Source: Lysobacter sp. CFH 32150 (GTDB lineage Bacteria > Pseudomonadota > Gammaproteobacteria > Xanthomonadales > Xanthomonadaceae). From it: a stretch of 64,000 nucleotides of DNA. The translations under genes were made by a program, and so were the position numbers. Positions 44,716 to 52,947 of the stretch are shown here, one piece after another. The DNA is taken from the NCBI RefSeq assembly GCF_022758295.1, contig NZ_JALDWJ010000001.1, forward strand, positions 248,001 through 312,000, in the 5' to 3' direction. Under the pieces are notes generated by a model. The model saw only the letters and a program-made list of their open reading frames with translations, was not told where the DNA came from and made no database searches. The stretch's first letter is position 1, and every line of letters begins with the position of its first letter.

Positions 44716-45900
44716 GTGGCGGAAGCTTTCGACGTCCTGATCATCGGCGGCGGCGCAGCCGGCCTGATGTGCGCGATCACCGCCGGCCAACGCGGCAAGC
44801 GCGTGATGGTGGTCGAACATGCCAACCGCGTCGGCAAGAAGATCCTGATGTCGGGCGGCGGACGCTGCAATTTCACCAACACCGGCACGACGCCGGCGAA
44901 CTATCTTTCCGCGAACCCGCACTTCTGCAAATCGGCGCTCGCACGCTATACGCCGTGGGACTTCATCGCCATGGTCGAGCGCCACGGCATCGCCTACCAC
45001 GAGAAGGAACTGGGGCAGCTGTTCTGCGACGAGTCGTCGAAGCTGATCGTGAAGATGTTGCTGGACGAATGCGCCGCAGCCGGCGTGCGAGTCGAAACTT
45101 CGTGCAGCATCGAACGTGTGTTGCATGGCGAGTCAAGTGAATTCCGCTTGCACACAACAAGGGGCGAGTTCAGCGCACCCGCACTGGTCATCGCCAGCGG
45201 CGGCCTGTCGATCCCGAGCATGGGCGCCAGCGGTTTTGGTTACGAGCTCGCACGTCAGTTTGGGCACACGGTGTTGCCCATCCGCGCCGGGCTGGTCCCG
45301 CTGACGCTGAGCGGCAAACACCAGGAACGCCTGCAGGATCTCAGCGGCGTTGCGTTCCCGGTGGAGGCCAGCTGCAACGATCAATCGTTCCACAATTACA
45401 TGCTGATCACCCACCGTGGCATCAGCGGACCGGCGATCCTGCAAATCTCGTCGTACCGGCAGCCAGGCGAGGAACTGCGCCTGGACTTGCTGCCCGGCAT
45501 GGATGCGCTCGCAACGCTCAAGCAGTTGCAAGCCGACCGCCCGGCCGCGGAGCTGAAGACCGTACTCGGCGAACTGCTGCCAAAACGCTTTGCGCAGCGC
45601 TTGTGCGAGGTGTGGCTGCCGAATCGACCCATGCGCCAGTTCAATGATCCGCAACTGCGCGAGATCACGGACGTCCTGGCCAATTGGCCGTTGATCGCCA
45701 GCGGCACCGAAGGCTATCGCACCGCGGAAGTGACACTGGGCGGCGTCGATACCGATGAGTTGTCATCGACGACGATGCAATCGCGGCGCGTACCGGGCCT
45801 GTACTTCATCGGCGAAGTCGTCGACGTCACCGGCTGGCTCGGCGGCTACAACTTCCAGTGGGCGTGGGCGTCTGGCCATGCCGCTGGCATCGCAATCTAG
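44716..45900 (+). CDS. yhiN: HI0933/YhiN-family flavoprotein
   Basis: A 394-residue FAD-binding oxidoreductase-like protein. The dinucleotide motif IIGGGAAGLMCAITAGQRG is at the N-terminus, followed by GKKILMSGGGRCNFTN, ASGGLSIPSMGASGFGYELA and the C-terminal GLYFIGEVVDVTGWLGGYNFQWAWASG. It starts with GTG 15 bp after yaeQ. The family (BaiN-like) probably oxidises or reduces an unsaturated small molecule. A second, TIGR03862-type member lies at 52.9 kb and a decayed one at 55 kb. Confidence 0.94.
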   Translation: MAEAFDVLIIGGGAAGLMCAITAGQRGKRVMVVEHANRVGKKILMSGGGRCNFTNTGTTPANYLSANPHFCKSALARYTPWDFIAMVERHGIAYHEKELGQLFCDESSKLIVKMLLDECAAAGVRVETSCSIERVLHGESSEFRLHTTRGEFSAPALVIASGGLSIPSMGASGFGYELARQFGHTVLPIRAGLVPLTLSGKHQERLQDLSGVAFPVEASCNDQSFHNYMLITHRGISGPAILQISSYRQPGEELRLDLLPGMDALATLKQLQADRPAAELKTVLGELLPKRFAQRLCEVWLPNRPMRQFNDPQLREITDVLANWPLIASGTEGYRTAEVTLGGVDTDELSSTTMQSRRVPGLYFIGEVVDVTGWLGGYNFQWAWASGHAAGIAI

Positions 45901-45975
45901 AATCGAAGCAACTGCGGTGGCCGCAATCCCGCGCTACTGGCGTTAACCGGAAAGATTCTTCCCCGGCCCACGCTC

Positions 45976-46893
45976 ATGCCGAAGACTTTCGTTGTCCTGT
46001 TGCTTGCGCTGCTGTTCATGGCGCCCGCCATGGCCGAGCGCTACACCGGCCCGATCATCGACGTGCACCTGCACGCCGGCAAAGCCGCGCCAGGCGCCAT
46101 CAACCCGGCCACCGGCAAGCCGACCACGGCGAACACCGATGCCGAACGGCAATCGCTCACGCTCGAACACATGCAACGCCATCGCATCGTGCTCGGGTTG
46201 GTCAGCGGCCCCATGGATGCCATGGCGCGCATGCGTGCCGCAGCGCCGGACCGCATCTGGGCCGGCGCCATGCTCGACGACTACGGCCACCCGCTTCCAC
46301 CGATCGCTGACCTGCGCCAGGCGTACGCGTCCGGCGAGTTGCACGTGCTCGGCGAGATCGGTGCGCAATACAACGGCCTGAATCCCAGCGATCCCTGGTT
46401 CGAGCCTTACCTCGCCCTGGCGGAGGAACTCGACATCCCGGTCGGCATCCACACCGGACTCGGTCCACCTGCGTCGCCTTATGGCTGCTGCCCGAAGTTC
46501 AGCGTGGCGCTGGGCAATCCCATCCTGCTCGAACCGATGCTCAAGCGTCATCCGAAACTGCGTGTGTGGCTGATGCACGCCGGCTGGCCCTACCTGCAGG
46601 AAACCAAGGCCATCCTCTACATGTACCCGCAGGTGCATGTCGACCTCGCGGTGATCAACTGGATCTTTCCGCGCGAGGAATTCCACGATTACTTGCGTGC
46701 GCTGGTTACTGCCGGGTTCGGCGATCGCCTGATGTTCGGTTCGGACCAGATGGTCTGGCCGGAATCGATCCCGCTGGCGATCGAAGGCATCGACAGCGCC
46801 GAGTTCCTGAGCGATGCGCAGAAGCGCGCGATCTTCTACGACAACGCGGCACGTTTCCTGCGCGTCGATCCGCAGGCAGACGCGGCCAAGTAG
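45976..46893 (+). CDS. exported amidohydrolase-fold protein
   Basis: A 305-residue protein with a signal peptide (MPKTFVVLLLALLFMAPAMA) and a TIM-barrel metal-dependent hydrolase body: IIDVHLHAG (first metal site), VGIHTGLGP, VWLMHAGWP and MFGSDQMVWP. These are the His and Asp ligands of the amidohydrolase_2 (ACMSD-like) group. Export to the periplasm is unusual for this group. The substrate is unknown. It is convergent with a 50-residue membrane protein. Confidence 0.9.
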   Translation: MPKTFVVLLLALLFMAPAMAERYTGPIIDVHLHAGKAAPGAINPATGKPTTANTDAERQSLTLEHMQRHRIVLGLVSGPMDAMARMRAAAPDRIWAGAMLDDYGHPLPPIADLRQAYASGELHVLGEIGAQYNGLNPSDPWFEPYLALAEELDIPVGIHTGLGPPASPYGCCPKFSVALGNPILLEPMLKRHPKLRVWLMHAGWPYLQETKAILYMYPQVHVDLAVINWIFPREEFHDYLRALVTAGFGDRLMFGSDQMVWPESIPLAIEGIDSAEFLSDAQKRAIFYDNAARFLRVDPQADAAK

Positions 46894-46900
46894 CAGCGGC

Positions 46901-47053
46901 CTAGAACAGCTGTGGCAAGCCCAGGTACGGCGCCAGGAACCAGTACGCGCCAAACAGCACCAGCCCCCACATCGCCAGCTTCAGCACGAAGCCAACGACC
47001 TTCAGCGCCAGATAGACGCCGATCACCACCAGGACGATGCCCAACCAGCTCAT
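46901..47053 (-). CDS. 50-residue small membrane protein
   Basis: It begins MSWLGIVLVVIGVYLALKV and continues with a second hydrophobic stretch LAMWGLVLFGAYWFLAPYL, so two membrane helices with a single Lys between them. The conserved-looking 'GAYWFLAPYLG' end is familiar to me from small xanthomonad proteins. Function is unknown. It lies between trhO (same strand, 30 bp upstream) and the convergent amidohydrolase gene, and may be co-transcribed with trhO. Confidence 0.75.
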   Translation of the reverse strand: MSWLGIVLVVIGVYLALKVVGFVLKLAMWGLVLFGAYWFLAPYLGLPQLF

Positions 47054-47083
47054 GCGCGCGCTCCTTGTTGAAGTGCGTCGAGC

Positions 47084-47830
47084 TTAGGCGACGGCGACGC
47101 GATCGGCCAGCGGTTTGAGCTCCGGATCCAGCGCAACACGTTCGTCGAACACGAAGCAGCGCCCCTCGTAACCGAAGCCACCGACCTGTTCGAAGTAGCC
47201 GAGGATGCCGCCATCGAGCTGCAGCACGTTGTCCATGCCGTCTGCCTGCAGCCACAACGCGGCCTTCTCGCAGCGGATGCCGCCGGTGCAGAAACTGACC
47301 ACGGTGGCATCGGCCAGCGCCGTGCGGTGTGGCGTGAGCGCTTCGGGCAGATCGGTGAAGTTGTCGATCGGCAGCGTGAGCGCATTGGCGAAGGTGCCGT
47401 AACCGACCTCCTCGCGGTTGCGCGTATCCAGCAGCACCAGCCGGCGGCCGTCGTCGTCGTGGCCCTGCGCGATCCAGCGCGCGAGGACATCCGGCGCTAC
47501 TGCCGGCGCACGTCGTTCGAGTGGCGCGGTGCCTTCGCGACGGAACGCGATGATCTCGCGCTTGCGCTTCACCTTGAGGCGCGCGAAGGGTTGCGCCTGG
47601 CTGCGGCTTTCCTTGACGACCAGATCGGAGAAGCGGGGATCGGCGCGCAACTGGTCGAGAAAGATGCGGATCGCACTCTCGACGCCGGCCAGAAACAGGT
47701 TGATCCCCTCCTCCGCCACCAGCACGGTGCCACGCAGTTCACCGGCCTCGGCCCGCGCACGCAGTTCCGTGGCCAGCGCTTCCGGATCGTCGATCGCGGT
47801 GAAGTGGTAGGCGGCGATATTCAGGATCAT
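47084..47830 (-). CDS. trhO: tRNA uridine-34 hydroxylase TrhO (YceA), rhodanese type
   Basis: A 248-residue protein. The N-terminal acylphosphatase-like domain (GTVLVAEEGINLFLAG) precedes a rhodanese domain with LVLLDTRNREEVGYGTF and the active-site loop VVSFCTGGIRCEKAA. This order is the signature of TrhO, which hydroxylates U34 of tRNA using molecular oxygen in the first step of cmo5U/mo5U synthesis. Length is at the short end, lacking the Cys-rich C-terminus of the longest homologues. Confidence 0.94.
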   Translation of the reverse strand: MILNIAAYHFTAIDDPEALATELRARAEAGELRGTVLVAEEGINLFLAGVESAIRIFLDQLRADPRFSDLVVKESRSQAQPFARLKVKRKREIIAFRREGTAPLERRAPAVAPDVLARWIAQGHDDDGRRLVLLDTRNREEVGYGTFANALTLPIDNFTDLPEALTPHRTALADATVVSFCTGGIRCEKAALWLQADGMDNVLQLDGGILGYFEQVGGFGYEGRCFVFDERVALDPELKPLADRVAVA

Positions 47831-47936
47831 CTGCGCATTTTACCGCTGAGCGCGACCGAACCCGCGGGCCAGTGCGACCGTATTGCCAGCCCGCGCATCC
47901 ATGGCCAGGAGCCTTCCACCTTGCCGCGGAGTCCGC

Positions 47937-49124
47937 ATGTCATCCCGATCTCTCCTCGTTGCATCATTTGCCCTCGCCATCACCGCTGTCCTTGGCATTG
48001 CGACGCCGCTAGCGGCGCAGACGCCACAGCCAGCCATCACCACGCCCGCGAAGATCGACGCCCTAGCGTTGCGCACGGCGCTCGACCGAGCGGTGCACAA
48101 GGCGGGTGACGCTGGCTTCTCCGGGGTGGTGCTGGTCGCCGAACGCGGCAAGATCCTGTTCGAGGCCGCGATTGGCCAGGCAGACCGCAACCGCAACCTC
48201 GCCAACACGCTCGACACGCGTTTCAACCTCGCCTCCACCGGCAAGCTGTTCACCACCGTGGCGATTCTGCAACTGGTCGAACGGGGCAAGTTGGCGCTGG
48301 ATGCACCGCTCGGTCGTTATCTGCCCGACTGGCCGCAGCCACAGGTGCGCGAAGCAACGGTGCGGCAGCTGCTGACCCACACCTCAGGACTCGGTAGCTA
48401 CTTCGGCCTGCCGGAATTCGCGAATGGGCGCGAACAGCTACGCAGCGTTGCCGACCACCTGCCGATGATCGCGACGCAAGTGCCGGTGTTCGCGCCCGGC
48501 AGCGACTGGGCGTATAGCAACGCCGGCTTCATGCTGCTAGGGCGGCTGGTCGAGATCGCCTCGGGCGAGGACTACTACGACTACATCCGCCGGCATGTGT
48601 TCGCTCCCGCCGGCATGCGCGACAGCGGCTACTACGACGTGGAAGGCAAGGCCGCGGGGGTAGCGGTCGGCTACCTCGCCAGCAGCGGCTTCGAGGACAA
48701 CACATCACAACGCGAATGGCGCGGCGGCCCCGCCGGTGGCGGCTACGCCACTGCACGCGACCTGCTCAAGTTCCAGCAGGCGCTGGCACGTCACAAATTG
48801 TTGCGCGCGGAGGCAACCAAGCAGTTGCTGACCCCGATCGCGCTGCCTGGCGAAGGCGGACGCCGCAACCACGGCCTCGGGCCGATCGTCATGCCGGTCG
48901 GCAACGACATCGCCTACGCGCATCCCGGTGGCGGACCGGGCATGGCCGCGCAGTTCTGGGCAACGCGCGATCGCGAGACAGTGGTCGTCGTGCTCGGAAA
49001 CACCGCCGGTCCGCCAGGTCCAGGCCAAGGCTCACCAACGATGGCGCTCAGTTTCGCGATATTCGAAGCGGTGGCTGCTGCGGGCGGTCCACGCCTTGGC
49101 GGAGCCATGCGCCCCCGCACCTGA
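47937..49124 (+). CDS. exported serine hydrolase of the class C beta-lactamase family
   Basis: A 395-residue protein with a signal peptide (SLLVASFALAITAVLGIATPLAAQ). The SxxK motif is ASTGK (Ser100, Lys103), YxN is YSN within DWAYSNAGFM, and the third motif region is YAHPGGGPGM in place of KTG. This is typical of esterase or D-aminopeptidase-like members rather than true beta-lactamases. Activity on peptides or esters cannot be decided. The start at 47937 opens the signal. Confidence 0.92.
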   Translation: MSSRSLLVASFALAITAVLGIATPLAAQTPQPAITTPAKIDALALRTALDRAVHKAGDAGFSGVVLVAERGKILFEAAIGQADRNRNLANTLDTRFNLASTGKLFTTVAILQLVERGKLALDAPLGRYLPDWPQPQVREATVRQLLTHTSGLGSYFGLPEFANGREQLRSVADHLPMIATQVPVFAPGSDWAYSNAGFMLLGRLVEIASGEDYYDYIRRHVFAPAGMRDSGYYDVEGKAAGVAVGYLASSGFEDNTSQREWRGGPAGGGYATARDLLKFQQALARHKLLRAEATKQLLTPIALPGEGGRRNHGLGPIVMPVGNDIAYAHPGGGPGMAAQFWATRDRETVVVVLGNTAGPPGPGQGSPTMALSFAIFEAVAAAGGPRLGGAMRPRT

Positions 49125-49192
49125 CCCTATCGAAAACGACTGCGACAACGGCCGTTGCGGCCTCGTCTCACTGACATCTTTTTAATTTTACC

Positions 49193-49234
49193 TATTGGTT
49201 GACAATAAGTTGGGGCGCGCATATATTCAACCTC
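49193..49234 (+). promoter_or_regulatory. sigma-70 promoter with TATTG-N5-CAATA operator for the ArsR-family gene
   Basis: A consensus -35 TTGACA at 49199-49204 is followed by a 17-nt spacer and the -10 TATATT at 49222-49227. The surroundings are unusually AT-rich. An inverted repeat TATTG (49193-49197) with CAATA (49203-49207) overlaps the -35, where a repressor would block polymerase. The expected transcription start is about 49234, directly at the ATG. Confidence 0.8.
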
Positions 49235-49609
49235 ATGGTAAACAATCAATCGCAACGACTGGACGACATCTTCAGTGCGCTCTCCGACCGCACCCGCCGC
49301 GACATGCTGCGCAGCCTCGCGGCAGGCGAACGCAGCGTCGGTGAACTCGCTGCGCCGTTCGACATGACGCTGGCAGCGGCGTCCAAGCACATCAAGGTGC
49401 TGGAACACGCCGGTTTGGTCCGGCGCACGGTTCAGGGACGCACGCACTTGTGCCGCCTCGAAGCCCAGCCGCTGCACACTGGCCTGGAGTGGCTGCGCTA
49501 CTACGAGAAGTTCTGGAACCAGCGCCTCGATGCCCTCGACGCCGCACTGCGCGCCGAAGACCGGATCACCGCAGCACCCGCGCCCAAACAGAAAAGGAAA
49601 CCGCGATGA
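49235..49609 (+). CDS. ArsR-family HTH regulator (SRPBCC-linked)
   Basis: A 124-residue winged-helix protein: LDDIFSALSDRTRRDMLRSLAAGERSVGELAAPFDMTLAAASKHIKVLEHAGLVRRTVQGRTHLCRLEA. It lacks the Cys metal-binding sites of true arsenic sensors and belongs to the group paired with AHSA1/SRPBCC genes, which it overlaps (ATGA at 49606). No Shine-Dalgarno sequence is present, and the promoter places the start of transcription at the ATG, so the mRNA may be leaderless. Autoregulation through the TATTG/CAATA repeat is likely. Confidence 0.92.
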   Translation: MVNNQSQRLDDIFSALSDRTRRDMLRSLAAGERSVGELAAPFDMTLAAASKHIKVLEHAGLVRRTVQGRTHLCRLEAQPLHTGLEWLRYYEKFWNQRLDALDAALRAEDRITAAPAPKQKRKPR

Positions 49610-50157
49610 ACCAGACGCTCGCCTTCAACGAAGACTTCGGCCGCGTCCTCACGCCCGATACCGTGCAGATCAAGCGTGTCCTCCCCGGCCCAATCGAGCG
49701 CGTCTGGGCGTACCTCACCGAATCCGACAAGCGCGGCCAGTGGCTCGCGACCGGCGACATGGACCTGCGCGTCGGCGGCGAATTCGAACTCACCTGGCAC
49801 CACAGCGATCTGTCGCCGGACAAGCAGCCCGCCCCTGAGCGCTACAAGCGCCACGAAGGCCACTCCATGCGTGGCCGCATCACCCGCTACGAACCGCCGC
49901 GCGTACTCGCCTACACCTGGGGCGAAACCGGCAGCTCCGAAGTCACGTTCGAACTGACGCCGCAAGGCAACGACGTGCTGCTGGTGCTGACGCACAGCCA
50001 TCTCCCCACGCGCGGCGACGTGCGCGGCGTCTCCGGCGGCTGGCATTCGCACCTTCGCGTCCTGATCGACCGCCTCAACGATCGCGTGCCCGAATCGTTC
50101 TGGAAAACACATGAACAAGTCGAGCAGGAATATGCGCGGCTGATTCCCGGCGACTGA
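49606..50157 (+). CDS. SRPBCC (AHSA1-like) domain protein
   Basis: A 183-residue protein of the Bet v1-like fold: VQIKRVLPGPIERVWAYLTESDKRGQWLATGDMDLRVGGEFELTW, then SMRGRITRYEPPRVLAYTWG and a C-terminal SGGWHSHLRVLIDRLND helix. The fold binds hydrophobic ligands. Its start codon overlaps the regulator's stop by 4 bp, so both are made from one mRNA. The ligand that the regulator or this protein senses is unknown. Confidence 0.92.
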   Translation: MNQTLAFNEDFGRVLTPDTVQIKRVLPGPIERVWAYLTESDKRGQWLATGDMDLRVGGEFELTWHHSDLSPDKQPAPERYKRHEGHSMRGRITRYEPPRVLAYTWGETGSSEVTFELTPQGNDVLLVLTHSHLPTRGDVRGVSGGWHSHLRVLIDRLNDRVPESFWKTHEQVEQEYARLIPGD

Positions 50158-50207
50158 CCGGAACACCCAGTTTTCGACTCGAGACCATACTCAAGGAGAG
50201 TGATGCC

Positions 50208-50555
50208 ATGAAATACAAAGGAAGCTGCCATTGCGGGCAGGTCGCCTTCGAAGTCGAAGGAGAGATCGATAGCGCGCTGTCATGCAACTGCTCGATCTGC
50301 TCGCGCAAGGGCTCATTGCTTTGGTTTGTGCCCAGGGAGAACCTGACCTTGCTCGGACCCGAAGACGCTGCCAGCACGTACACATTCAACAAGCACGTCA
50401 TCCAACACCACTTCTGTCCAACTTGTGGCATCCATCCGTATGGCGAGGGGATCGACCCCAAGGGCAACCGCGTGGCGGCCATCAACCTTCGCTGTGTCGA
50501 GGGCATCGACCTCGCAGCCATTCCGGTACATCACTTCGATGGCCGGGCCTTGTGA
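50208..50555 (+). CDS. GFA/CENP-V family zinc protein
   Basis: A 115-residue protein with the Cys pattern of the glutathione-dependent formaldehyde-activating (Gfa) fold: GSCHCGQVAFEVEG, SCNCSICSRKGS and FCPTCGIHPY. These bind two zinc ions. True Gfa activity has been shown for few members, so the role is open. GGAG precedes the ATG. It follows the ArsR/SRPBCC pair by 50 bp and could belong to the same unit. Confidence 0.93.
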   Translation: MKYKGSCHCGQVAFEVEGEIDSALSCNCSICSRKGSLLWFVPRENLTLLGPEDAASTYTFNKHVIQHHFCPTCGIHPYGEGIDPKGNRVAAINLRCVEGIDLAAIPVHHFDGRAL

Positions 50556-50576
50556 GGCGGAGCCTGCCGGCACCCG

Positions 50577-51353
50577 CTATCGCAACGCGTTCTCGCGGAA
50601 CACCAGACTGCAGCAGGTCGTCGCACCCTCGGCCTTTTGCAGTTCCGACAAGTCGACGGCGGTGACTGCGATGCCCGCGGCCTCCAGTCGTTGCCGCGTA
50701 TGCGGGAAGCACGCGGGATAAATCACGCCGGCGCCGATACGCAGGGCGTTGGCGGCGTGCTCCTCGGCGGGATCGACTTCGATCAGCTTGTAGTCGGCAA
50801 ACACTGCGGGGTCGACCCACGCCGGTTGCACCAACAAGGTGTCGTCGGCGACTTGGGTCACTGCCGATTTCAGATGCAGGCAGCCGCGAGTCGGCACGGC
50901 CTGCACGGTGTAGCCGTAACCGGATAGCAATTCGCGCAGTTGTTCGATCGCCGCGGCGTTGCTGCGGGCGGACTGACCGACATAGACGGTGCGATCGACG
51001 CGTAACACGTCGCCACCATCGAGCGTACCCGGCGCATCTATTGCGCGCAGCGGCCGGTATTCGGCAAGCACGTCCGCTACCGAAGCGCCTTCCACGCGCC
51101 GCGATTCCGCGCCAGGACGGGTCATGATCGCCACCTCGTCGAACACCAGGGCCACATCCTCGACGAACACGGCATCCGGCATCGCGTCCTGCGCCGGCAG
51201 CGACAGCACCCGGCAGCCGAGCGCTTCCAACGCTTGCCGATAGGCGTGGTGCTGCCTGGCGGCAAGTCCGATATCGATCTCCGTGCGCGGCACGAAGGAG
51301 AGCTCGCAGCCACCGAGGCTGCCGCTGACATCACGGGTAATGGCGATCCACAT
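50577..51353 (-). CDS. dimethylarginine dimethylaminohydrolase-like amidinotransferase-fold enzyme
   Basis: A 258-residue protein of the guanidine-modifying superfamily. Visible landmarks are LGGCELSFVPR, DAVFVEDVALVFDEVAIM, GTLDGGDVLRVDRTVYVG, CLHLKSAVT with the catalytic His, and the C-terminal Cys pair in EGATTCCSLVF holding the nucleophile. Order and length fit DDAH (NG,NG-dimethyl-L-arginine hydrolase) better than arginine deiminase. It would release dimethylamine and citrulline. It is convergent with the Gfa gene. Confidence 0.93.
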   Translation of the reverse strand: MWIAITRDVSGSLGGCELSFVPRTEIDIGLAARQHHAYRQALEALGCRVLSLPAQDAMPDAVFVEDVALVFDEVAIMTRPGAESRRVEGASVADVLAEYRPLRAIDAPGTLDGGDVLRVDRTVYVGQSARSNAAAIEQLRELLSGYGYTVQAVPTRGCLHLKSAVTQVADDTLLVQPAWVDPAVFADYKLIEVDPAEEHAANALRIGAGVIYPACFPHTRQRLEAAGIAVTAVDLSELQKAEGATTCCSLVFRENALR

Positions 51354-51370
51354 ACTCCGCAGTGTAAGGG

Positions 51371-52843
51371 TCAGGGCTGCGTTGGTGCGAAGATCGCGGC
51401 GAAGCGCGCGCGCTGCTGCTCCGTGGCATTTGGCTCGCGGCTGATGAACATCTCCTCGACGAAGCTGTCCATGCGCAGCCCCAGCGCGGCGTAGCTCGGG
51501 CGGATGTCTAAGTAGTCGCCGCTTTCCACGGCGCCCGCCAGGAACGACGCGAAGTCGTGTCCGATCAGGCGTTGCGCGGTCCATGCGATGTCATCGAGCG
51601 TGTAGCGCTTGCCGGGCTGACCGAACTCGGCATACAGCGCGCGTAGCAGTTGCGGCAGGCCGACCGCGTCGTCACTACGCAAGCGCAATTCCACATCCAG
51701 CGCCAAAGCGGCGAGGCTGCCGCCGCCGTACACGAGCTGGCGGTTGGGTTGTTTGTCCTTGCCGGCCTCGCGCACGCTCATGCCCAGGCCCTGCACCATG
51801 CGCGCGATCAGGTAGCGGCGCGGCACGTTTTCCAGGCGCTTGAGCAGCAGGGTTTCGTCGATCAGGCCGTTCTGCGCCAACGTGGCGATCGTGAGGTAGT
51901 CGGTCGCCCCTTCCTTGAACCATTCCTCGCGATGATCGGCTGGCACCAGCGACAGCCCGTTCCAGAAGTGCAGCAGCTCGTGCGCCATCACGTAACCCCA
52001 GATCACCCGGTTGCGCGCATCGGCATCGCCCTGGATGAACTGGCTGAAGCTGCTGGCGAAAGCGCCGCCATCGCCGCTGGCATGTTCGTTGATGATGATC
52101 AGGTAACGCCTCGACAACGGCTTGCCACCGAACAATGCTGCATAACTGGCAAGTTGCGTGCGCAGCAGGTCGACGAACAGCTGTTTGTTCGCGACATAGC
52201 GCTTGCCCAGCACCAATGTCATCTCGACGCCACCGACATCGAAGGTTTCGGCCGCAGCGGTACCGAGGAACAATGCATTGCTGAGCAGCTCGCGGCGCGA
52301 GGCGACGCTGAAACGCCTACCCTCGCCCACCGGTGTCCACGGTGTGCGCGCCTGCCAATCCTCGGGCAGCTCGAACTCGACCGTGATCGGCCCCTGCATC
52401 GCATCGCCGCCATCGGCGAAGAACAAGGTAGCGCCAGTGATCATCAGGCCTTCGTCGGTGTGATAGGCGACCTCCTCCATCCCTGCAGGCCAAGGGTGGC
52501 GATCGTGTTCGAGACGAACCGAATAACGCAGGCGAACGCGCTGCCCACCCTGCACCTGGTAATCGCCGCCACCCAGTTTTTTCAGCACCAGCGGGCGACC
52601 AGCGAGATCGGTGATCTGCAGACCTTCGATCAGATCGGCTTGGCCATCTGGCAATCCCGGCACCGTCATGACGTTGAACATCGACAGCATGTCTCCGCCG
52701 AGCCAGAGATCGGCTTCGACCTCGGCACGGATGGCCTGGTCGTCGATGCGCACGCGATAGTGGTTGGGCTGGCCGTCCCACGGGGTCGCAGCAAGCGCGG
52801 ACAGCGGTATCAGCAACAACAGGAGCAGGAGCAGGCGACGCAT
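51371..52843 (-). CDS. exported M61-family metallopeptidase
   Basis: A 490-residue protein with a Leu-rich signal peptide (MRRLLLLLLLLIPLSALAAT). The zinc motif HELLH is at 288-292 in VMAHELLHFWNG, and the third ligand Glu is in EWFKEGATDYLT. The N-terminal beta domain and the WNG after the HExxH are typical of glycyl aminopeptidase relatives. Most M61 enzymes are longer and carry a PDZ domain, which is missing here. It is divergent from the flavoprotein gene across 104 bp. Confidence 0.9.
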   Translation of the reverse strand: MRRLLLLLLLLIPLSALAATPWDGQPNHYRVRIDDQAIRAEVEADLWLGGDMLSMFNVMTVPGLPDGQADLIEGLQITDLAGRPLVLKKLGGGDYQVQGGQRVRLRYSVRLEHDRHPWPAGMEEVAYHTDEGLMITGATLFFADGGDAMQGPITVEFELPEDWQARTPWTPVGEGRRFSVASRRELLSNALFLGTAAAETFDVGGVEMTLVLGKRYVANKQLFVDLLRTQLASYAALFGGKPLSRRYLIIINEHASGDGGAFASSFSQFIQGDADARNRVIWGYVMAHELLHFWNGLSLVPADHREEWFKEGATDYLTIATLAQNGLIDETLLLKRLENVPRRYLIARMVQGLGMSVREAGKDKQPNRQLVYGGGSLAALALDVELRLRSDDAVGLPQLLRALYAEFGQPGKRYTLDDIAWTAQRLIGHDFASFLAGAVESGDYLDIRPSYAALGLRMDSFVEEMFISREPNATEQQRARFAAIFAPTQP

Positions 52844-52947
52844 GAGGCATTCCGTTTCGGCGGGCAGTGCTGCCTGGGATACGTGGATGGCCGGATTGGT
52901 TGCGGCGCTCGGCTCCGCGGCATGAAATCATGTGCTTCCTTTGTCCT

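Noticed and set aside
47937-49124. A beta-lactamase resistance gene
   Set aside because: The third motif is HPGG rather than KTG, and the overall pattern fits esterase or peptidase relatives of class C enzymes.
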